Shown one piece after another: positions 57,441 through 64,000 of a stretch of DNA of 64,000 bases (position 1 is the stretch's first letter; each line of letters begins with the position of its first letter). The position numbers were made by a program, and so were the translations under genes. Origin of the DNA: Cordilura impudica (taxonomy: Eukaryota > Arthropoda > Insecta > Diptera > Scathophagidae); NCBI GenBank assembly GCA_963682025.1, contig OY821520.1, forward strand, positions 91,048,492-91,112,491, given 5' to 3'. The notes under the pieces are model-generated. The model saw nothing but the letters and a program-made list of their open reading frames with translations. It had not been told where the DNA came from and searched no databases.

Positions 57441-59889
57441 AGTATGGGTACGGTTCCATAAACACAGCTCCTAATATTTTTTTTCTAGTTTTTGAAATTT
57501 TTTATGTTCCTTGATTTTATTTAAGTTGAAATAAATAACTGATTTAAATTTTTTTTAATTTTTAATCTTCTTGGTTTTTAATGGGTTAATTCCTTATTAT
57601 CATTAATAGAATAGATTATAATTTCTAATAGTTTATCGTACTTGATATGAGTTTTGATTTTTTTAAACATTTTTTTTTTCTATTTTACTTTTTTCTGAAA
57701 ATGCCTAAAATTCATTAGAAGTCTTATATTCAGCAAGTTGAACTCTCTTATATGCCTCTTCCAATTCAAACAGTAATTCGTAGTTATGTATATTGGATTT
57801 AGCTTATAACATCAGATGTTATGATTTGATTTTCTTTTTCCACTTAACCACTTAAAGTAAAATTAATCAAAATTATTTCCTTATTTTATTTGAATATTCA
57901 AACTTTAAATTACGGGAAATTACCTGGCAACATTGTAGCAACATCAAGAATAAACAAATTTTACTAACCTGTTCTGCCGATGCTACAACCAAACAACTAT
58001 AAATTTGTGTATTCAACGGCAACCATCATCCTCTGTGCTTAAATTTATTTTTTCTTAAAAAAAAACAAAAAAAGAAAACCTCTATAAACTCGAATGAATA
58101 TTATTACAATATTTTTCTTCAAAGTATTTGCAAAATGATTCTTTTACCAACGAAACGGTTAAAGAAGAAAATCTAGGAAAAACTACTTCAAATGCAATAT
58201 ACTTAGAGTAATGCTTATAGAAGATGTTGGCGGTAACTAAGGAAATAAACATACAAGTACAAATACAAATTCATACTACGTCAGAATGAATGAATGCCTA
58301 AGTAAAACATCATTTAAACTCTTTCATACATTTTTCATTTATTTGTTTGCTAACGCGGTTTTCCAACCGGCTTGTGGTCTATGGTAAAGATAATAAAAAA
58401 AAGCAAGAAAACGAGAAAATTCAACAACAAAATTTGATTTCTGTTGCCTGTTATATTTTTGAAGTGTGTTGTTGTGGTGGTGTTTTTGAATATGGGAATA
58501 TTCTGAGGAGCACGTCAAGGTCTTCATCACAGCCTTAGGTTATATTGTTACTACCAGTTATTCGAACAAATAGGTTTTTTAAAAGCTTTTTATTGAATGT
58601 TAACCTTCCTTTAAGATTCATAGCTGTACGTAAATAAACATAAGAGTTTTGTTTTTCCTTTGGATTTTTTTTTTTTTTTTAGTTTGAAGACTTTTGAAGT
58701 GAATAGGTCACAAGGGTGTTTAATGGGCCTATGAATGTTTAGAGCAATTTTTAAAAAGGTAACTACCAGCTTTGCTAAAACAAACATTTATATTGTCTTC
58801 AAATTGAGTTAAGTATGTATTAAATTTTGTATAATAAATAAACTTGTTTCGTTAGAAATATTTTGATAGGCGGCTTAACAGTAGGGATCATAAATGTGTT
58901 CATTAATATGTTACAGTCTGGGTCTAGGCTAATATCTGTGGCCACATGGGATAACCACCTAAGTCTACTAAAGAATGATATGAGTTATGCATGCTATCAT
59001 GTTCTACTAAAAACGCCTTATATTTACGTGAAATCCCCATTTCTCTAACACTATTTATTCAAAAGATATTAATAAAAATATACTGACCTAAGTCGTAATC
59101 AAGTCTTATTATATTTATATAAAAAGTTATTTTTAACGATGTTAATGATTGTGAATAAAAATATACGCCCTACCTCATGACCTGGCAGAGTGACTAAATC
59201 TAAAAGAAGGTCAGACCTAAAACTGCAACAATGAGCTTCTTAATGGCCATAGAAAGTAAGCATACGCTTCTTTCACTATATTTCTTAATTTATTTATTTA
59301 CCCTCAATTACACTACGCAACAAGATAATAGATAACAAAGATAACCAACATATATTATTGACGGGTTATGGTCCTCTAGCAAAAAAAAAGTCGAAATTTG
59401 AAATTCTATGGATAAATTTTTCTCTGTTAAATTTTTTCTAAAATTTGGTATTTTTGCAGAGGTTGCTCCACCGATTTTACCACAACTTGAAAACAACTTG
59501 ACCAATTTTTTTTTATAAGAAACTCTAAAAAATTTCTATTTAAATTATCTTTAATTTATGGTTATATTATTTTTTTATAAACCCAACAATTTCGGACTTA
59601 TTCAGACTCAAATTATAAAAAATAATATATTTTTTTTTTACAAAAATCAAAATATTATTATTTGTTTTAATTCATAAAAAAAATGGAAAAATGTAAAACA
59701 TGGAACTTTGTATTGCTGAATCATAATGCTACAGACACTGCATATCTATGGGTAAGTGTTGACTCTATTCTTGATAAAGGAAGGTAGCAGGATTGGACAA
59801 AAATTCCGAATTTATGTTTGGCTTAGTTGTTTTAATTAAATATTTTTTACAAAGTTAAAAAAAATGATCCAAAGTGACTTCGTTTTGTC
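57441..59889. other. no gene identified
   Basis: AT-rich, with a T run near 58666-58680. Frames of 60-65 codons on both strands have no domain signature or codon bias I would trust. Confidence 0.45.
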
Positions 59890-60420
59890 TACTGCGAACA
59901 TCAGATTTTGATTCTTTTATAAGGAATCAAATAAAATCTACCATCACATTTTCATTTCATAACCCCTGATATCGTTGCTCCATGGGCTTAAGTTGTTAGC
60001 GAAAGCATTCACCATGCTCACTGCCAATCTTTTCAACAAGTCCACTTATAACAAGAGCATTTCTGGTATTGTCTGTCGTTGTATAAAATGAAACATATGG
60101 CTTATGCCGGTAACGGTAGAACGGTGTCTTAACATTTATTTTTTTATAGATTTCTATCTCTTAAGCGAGATGCAAGGAGCTCCGATTTTTCTTTCGTAAA
60201 TTCGAGGTCTCTCGTGAGATCATTTAATTCTTGCTGCAGATTCGATGTGTATAAAGTGCTACACATTCTTGAAGGCGAAGCTATAGAGCAAGATGATATG
60301 ACTTCACTATATGTATCATGGGGTAAGATCGTAGCATATATTTTCAAACCGACTTTTTGTACGTAAAAAAAAACTAACAATCGAAGTTATGACTCACTGT
60401 TTCTCTACAGACAATAGGTT
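59890..60420 (-). pseudogene. third relic of the unnamed TE protein family, internally deleted
   Basis: Minus strand: SNLQQELNDLTRDLEFTKEK and SELLASRLRDRNL near 60150-60250 (equivalent to SQAELNDWVRELKLSKEDAE in the 37-38 kb gene). Degraded FYRYRHKPYVSFYTTTDNT follows, then a jump to GSEHGECF and QLKPMEQRYQGL near 59965-60030 (equivalent to GERFHQQMKEIEHRYQG). The middle of the protein is again missing. No inverted arms were found. Confidence 0.65.
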
Positions 60421-60944
60421 TTCCAATTTTCGTGTGTCATATGTTAAACATCCTTTATTAAAGAGTACTTACTGAAAGTTTGAATACCATCTTCTTCTTT
60501 GCGGTGAACATCATAACTCGTTACCGAATCATGTGAAATAAAAAAATCAAAATGTATTTTAAAGGTGAAATATAAATTTTTTTTTTTGCAGCACTTTTAT
60601 TTTTGCTATAAGATTTCGTGAATGTATTGTTAAAAAATGAGGAAGGGAATGGAAAATAAAAAAAACTCTTCGTGGTTACCTGATGATTTATGTGTAGATA
60701 TAGTGTGTAAAATTTCAAAAGAAAAGTAGATTTTGACTTATGATGTTCGCGGACATTTAATTGCGAGAAAATCGATTTAAAGTTTTTTAAGAACTGATTT
60801 ATGTATATACCATAAAACGTATGAGGCCGGTCGCTGGAAACGCTGTTTCTTCTTAAGTTTTGCTCCGATTTACTTGAAATTTTGAAACAACACTTTCGAC
60901 ATGTTGTGCATTCAGAAGGATAAATGCAAAAAAAAAGGTTTTAA
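60421..60944. other. no gene seen
   Basis: AT-rich. No recognisable repeat or reading frame. Confidence 0.45.
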
Positions 60945-61078
60945 AATCTTATCAGAAAGTGATTCTGAGTCGATCCTTATAAAAAAAGATGGTTCTAGGT
61001 CAAATATTTTTGGTAGTTACAAACAGCAGCACAAAGTCGTTATACCCAAACCACATCGTGGTAGAGGGTATAAACAGC
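60945..61078 (-). repeat. DINE-1-like repeat, fragment of the 5' end
   Basis: Carries AAAGTGATTCTGAGTCGAT, GTCAAATATTTTTGGTAGTT, ACAAACAGCAGCACAAAGTC and GGTAGAGGGTATA, the start of the family in reverse orientation. Confidence 0.75.
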
Positions 61079-61263
61079 CCAAAATCTTCAGCACTGAAGA
61101 TTATGCGATGTACCCATATGCGACACGTATCGATTTCATTCAATCTAAGTCCAAAAATTAGTTTTTTATTTATTCTTTGAACAAATTTAAAACTTTTCGA
61201 TAGCTTTAGGCATGAGGAAAAAAAAAGTTCCTTAGAAAGTTAATAATCAAAAGAAAAAAAAAA

Positions 61264-62072
61264 ACAAGTAAGAAAATTATAGTCGGTCTAGACGGATTAT
61301 ACCATACCCTATACAATGCGTTTAGAGACCCTATCTCTCAGGCCCAACTAACTGGACGTAGAAAATAAGCATAAACCAAATTTGAGTGAGATTTTTATTA
61401 ATTTTTTCGGCTGCAGATATGAAAAAGTTCATATCGGATGCTATATCTAAATGGGGACTAGGCCCAAAAATGGACCGATCGTGACCATGTTTGGTAAAGT
61501 CTCTTGTATTTTGCTAAAATATATACAAACAAAATTTGAGAAGAATCAGTGCAATATTTTAGTTTTTTGATAGATGTAAGTGAAGATCGGGAAGCAGCTC
61601 TATATGGGGCCTATGACTAAGAGTTATCCAATAGGGATTATTTTTGGACTACTGATTAATGGATGTAATATATACATACAAACCCAATTTGACTAAGATT
61701 TGTATGATAATTTGGATCTTATGGCAATATATGTTGATTTCATAGGGGGCATTGGTATGGGGGCTACCGATTCTCACCAGTTTCAACAGCGTTCATTCCA
61801 TGGCTGATGAAAGATCAAATACCAAATTCCATCAAAATATATTCATATTTGCGATCTGCAGTTTGATTAAAATCTTTACATGGACACACAGACGGACGGA
61901 CGGACGGACGGATGGAAGGACGGACGGACGGACGGACGGACATCGTTAAACCGAATTAGATAGTGATTCTGATTCGATCGGTATAATTAAAGATGGTTGT
62001 AGGTCAAATATTTTTGGTTGTTACAAACAGCAGCACAAAGTCATTATACCAAAACCACATAGTGGTATAGGG
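61264..62072 (-). repeat. DINE-1-like repeat, full copy, cut by a hAT element
   Basis: Left end ACAAGTAAGAAAATTATAGT with a palindrome TAGTCGGTCTAGACGGATTA that has three mismatches in one arm. A long GGAC microsatellite lies at 61890-61940. The family end, usually AGTGGTATAGGGTATA, is broken after AGTGGTATAGGG, where the hAT terminus CAGGTATGGCC begins. Confidence 0.85.
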
Positions 62073-62511
62073 CAGGTATGGCCAACGAAGCGATATTTGG
62101 TCGATCATAGTTTAATTTTATTTTTTTATTTATTAAAAAAAATTTTTTTATTTATTTTAAAAATTAAAAAAAAGCATAATTACTGAAACGTATTTTAAAA
62201 TTTTAAAACAGCAGACTGAGCATTTTTTATAGTGCAAAACTTGAGCACACAGAAAATGCAAAAAAAACAATGCGGGTTGAGTTTGATACAGCAGTTGCAT
62301 GCATTTTGTTTTTGTTTTAGTTACCAATGCATTTTTGTTGTTGGTTTGTTTGAAACCGTACACTTTTAAAAATCAACTGTGATTTTTTGTTTGATTGTGT
62401 TAAATAGCATTGCGATTTTTCATTGATTTTATTTTGTAAAAATGTAACATCAATTTGTTTTCAGTGCACGATTTGAATTCGTGTAGTATTTTCTTCTTTC
62501 TTTTCTTCAAA

Positions 62512-62730
62512 TTTTGGGTATCCCCGCATTATTGTCAGATAGTGTCAATTGTTGTTAACTTCACTACTGTGCAAAAAACTTCCATAAGCAAATTTTGGGC
62601 GTCCCTGCATTAGAGTTTTCAGATAGTGTCAATTGTTGTTAAATTCACTGCTGTGCAAAAAAGTAAGTACTTTTTTCTTTCTATGTTTTGTATTAATTTT
62701 AACTACTTGTATATATTTTTTGCATTTTAG
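62512..62730 (+). promoter_or_regulatory. 5' leader of the hAT gene: tandem duplication and intron
   Basis: Two copies of about 80 bp (AAATTTTGGGTATCCCCGCA ... ACTGTGCAAAAAA, then AAATTTTGGGCGTCCCTGCA ... GCTGTGCAAAAAA) precede a good donor (GTAAGTAC at 62661) and a pyrimidine-rich acceptor (TTTTTTGCATTTTAG ending 62730), 11 nt before the start codon. The noncoding first exon plus intron fits an expressed gene. Confidence 0.55.
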
Positions 62731-62741
62731 TATCCATACAA

Positions 62742-64000
62742 ATGAGTAGCAAACCCAAAAAGTCTAAGACTTACCATTTTCACGAAGAATGGGAGCTTAA
62801 TTACTTTTTTACCATGGTGAATGATAAATGTTGTTGCCTAATATGCAACGTTACCGTAGCTGTTCCTAAAAAGGGTAATCTTGAGAGGCGTTTTTTAACT
62901 TTACATAAAAATTATCAAACAAATTACCCACAAAATAGTGACATAAGAAAAAATAAAATTAGGGATCTTAAGGCTCAATTAAAAGCCCAACAAAATGCTT
63001 TTAAAAAGCCCATGTTGCAATCACGTGCGGTAACTCTTGCATCATTCAAAGTAAGCCATATTTTAGCAAAAAAATGTAAACCGTTTTCTGATGGGGAATT
63101 CATAAAAGAAGCTTTCTTGGAAATGTCAGATTCGCTTTTCAATGATTTCAAAAACAAGGCTGAAATAAATGCTGCAATAAAAAATCTACAATTATCTCGA
63201 AATTCTGTGATGCGACGGATTGAGAAAATGAGTGAAAATATAAGAGAACAGTTATATAACGACATTAAAGGATGTTCTTGTTTTTCCCTTCAATTGGATG
63301 AATCCACGGATATACGTGATACAGCACAATTGCTCATTTATATTCGTATGGTTTTTCAAGATAATACATCAAAAGAAGAATTATTGGGTATGATTTCTCT
63401 GAAAGGAAGGACTAGAGGCGTAGATATATTCAACTCGTTTAAAAACTTTGTCAATAATTTGAAACTACCAATTTGTAAATTAGTTTCAATGACAACGGAC
63501 GGAGCAGCAGCAATGATTGGCCGTAAAAATGGATTTATCACTCTGTGCCAGCATGATGACGAATTCCCAAGTTTTTTGAGCTTCCACTGCATAATTCACC
63601 AACAAGTGTTAGCTAGCAAAAGACTAAATACAAAGGAAATAATGGACATTGCATTTAAAATTGTCAATTCGATTCGAGGCAGTTTACTCAAGCGGCGTCT
63701 CTTCCAATTGCAACTTGATAAAGGACAACCAGAATTATTATTACATACCGATGTCAAGTGGCTTAGTAGAAGTAAATTCATGCAACGATTTCGCGATTTA
63801 TTACCTGAGATAAAAGTTTTTCTCGGAGAGCAAGATCAAGAATGCGCAAATTTAAATGATGAATCTTGGCTCAGTGATTTAGCGTTTCTTACAGATTTTA
63901 CGTCGATATTAAGTGATTTAAATTTAGAATTGCAAGGAAAAAATAAGACAATAATTGAAGTGATCAGTAGCATTAATGCATACAAATCAAAATTTATTAT
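62742..64000 (+). CDS. hAT-type transposase (BED-like finger, Charlie/ZBED-like), partial at window edge
   Basis: Starts MSSKPKKSKTYHFHEEWELN and stays open for 419 codons to the window end. Residues 34-59 form a zinc finger (CLICN, then RRFLTLH) of the BED/SPIN type. LASFKVSHILAKKCKPFSDG follows. The RNase H-like core has QLDESTD (first Asp near residue 186), TTDGAAAMIGRKNGF (second Asp near 253), FHCIIHQQ with the CxxH (near 283) and LLHTDVKWLSRSKFMQRF. These match hAT transposases and their domesticated relatives (GTF2IRD2, ZBED/FAM200 type). The final Glu and dimerisation region lie beyond the window. The absence of any stop in a region full of dead TEs suggests a young element or selection. 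Confidence 0.85.
   Translation, partial: MSSKPKKSKTYHFHEEWELNYFFTMVNDKCCCLICNVTVAVPKKGNLERRFLTLHKNYQTNYPQNSDIRKNKIRDLKAQLKAQQNAFKKPMLQSRAVTLASFKVSHILAKKCKPFSDGEFIKEAFLEMSDSLFNDFKNKAEINAAIKNLQLSRNSVMRRIEKMSENIREQLYNDIKGCSCFSLQLDESTDIRDTAQLLIYIRMVFQDNTSKEELLGMISLKGRTRGVDIFNSFKNFVNNLKLPICKLVSMTTDGAAAMIGRKNGFITLCQHDDEFPSFLSFHCIIHQQVLASKRLNTKEIMDIAFKIVNSIRGSLLKRRLFQLQLDKGQPELLLHTDVKWLSRSKFMQRFRDLLPEIKVFLGEQDQECANLNDESWLSDLAFLTDFTSILSDLNLELQGKNKTIIEVISSINAYKSKFI

Larger units (their letters stand above)
62073..64000 (+). mobile_element. hAT element (Charlie-like), left end and most of the coding region; continues past the window
   Basis: The putative terminal repeat starts CAGGTATGGCCAACGAAGCG, of the CAGNNNTGGCCAAC type found in Charlie/Tip100-like hAT elements. 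It interrupts the DINE-like repeat at 62072. An intact transposase frame (62742 onward) lies inside. The right end and the 8-bp duplication lie outside the window. Confidence 0.7.

Noticed and set aside
1..64000. tRNA or rRNA genes and conventional host genes.
   Set aside because: None was found by eye; all recognisable protein motifs belong to transposable elements. A covariance-model scan could still find a small RNA.

Overview
The window is repeat-dense, AT-rich insect DNA with no convincing host gene. Nearly every coding stretch belongs to a transposable element (TE). A higher fly (Diptera, most likely a calyptrate such as a muscid or blow fly) fits best: there are about a dozen copies of a DINE-1/INE-1-like (Helentron-type) repeat, Jockey-type and R1-like non-LTR elements, and a 17.6/297-like errantivirus with a tRNA-Ser primer site. 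The organism is inferred, not shown.

Layout. 0.2-1.2 kb is a satellite of about 120-bp units. 1.4-3.4 kb holds a decayed R1-like retrotransposon and a Tc1-like transposase relic. 5-12 kb is mainly DINE-like repeats, a second repeat family with internal tandem units, and a Jockey fragment. 13.9-16.2 kb is a non-LTR reverse transcriptase on the minus strand, split by a 414-bp Harbinger-like MITE whose removal restores the reading frame. A Tc1/mariner-group relic follows at 16.4-17.4 kb. 20.4-22.9 kb is a cluster of DINE-like copies. 25.3-30.4 kb is a set of direct and inverted copies of one repeat, one of them carrying a 1.6-kb RTE-like insertion with a 9-bp target duplication.

The core is a 21.5-kb nest at 32.56-54.03 kb. 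The outer layer is an animal EnSpm/CACTA-like DNA transposon, with CACTC/CAGTC termini, TA duplications, subterminal ACAAAATTTTTGTA repeats at both ends, a two-finger transposase gene and a second, spliced gene. Its transposase is cut at one codon boundary by a non-LTR element (34.49-49.54 kb). That element is cut in turn by two others. One is a 2.9-kb element with about 520-bp inverted repeats around an internally deleted gene of a family I recognise but cannot name. The other is a young 8.5-kb errantivirus with near-identical LTRs, gag, a -1 frameshift site, pol and env. A 44-bp RTE stub with an 11-bp target duplication sits in a satellite inside the outer element.

54-64 kb holds two more relics of the unnamed family, a MITE, a piggyBac relic, more DINE-like copies and, at the right edge, an apparently intact hAT transposase gene that runs out of the window.
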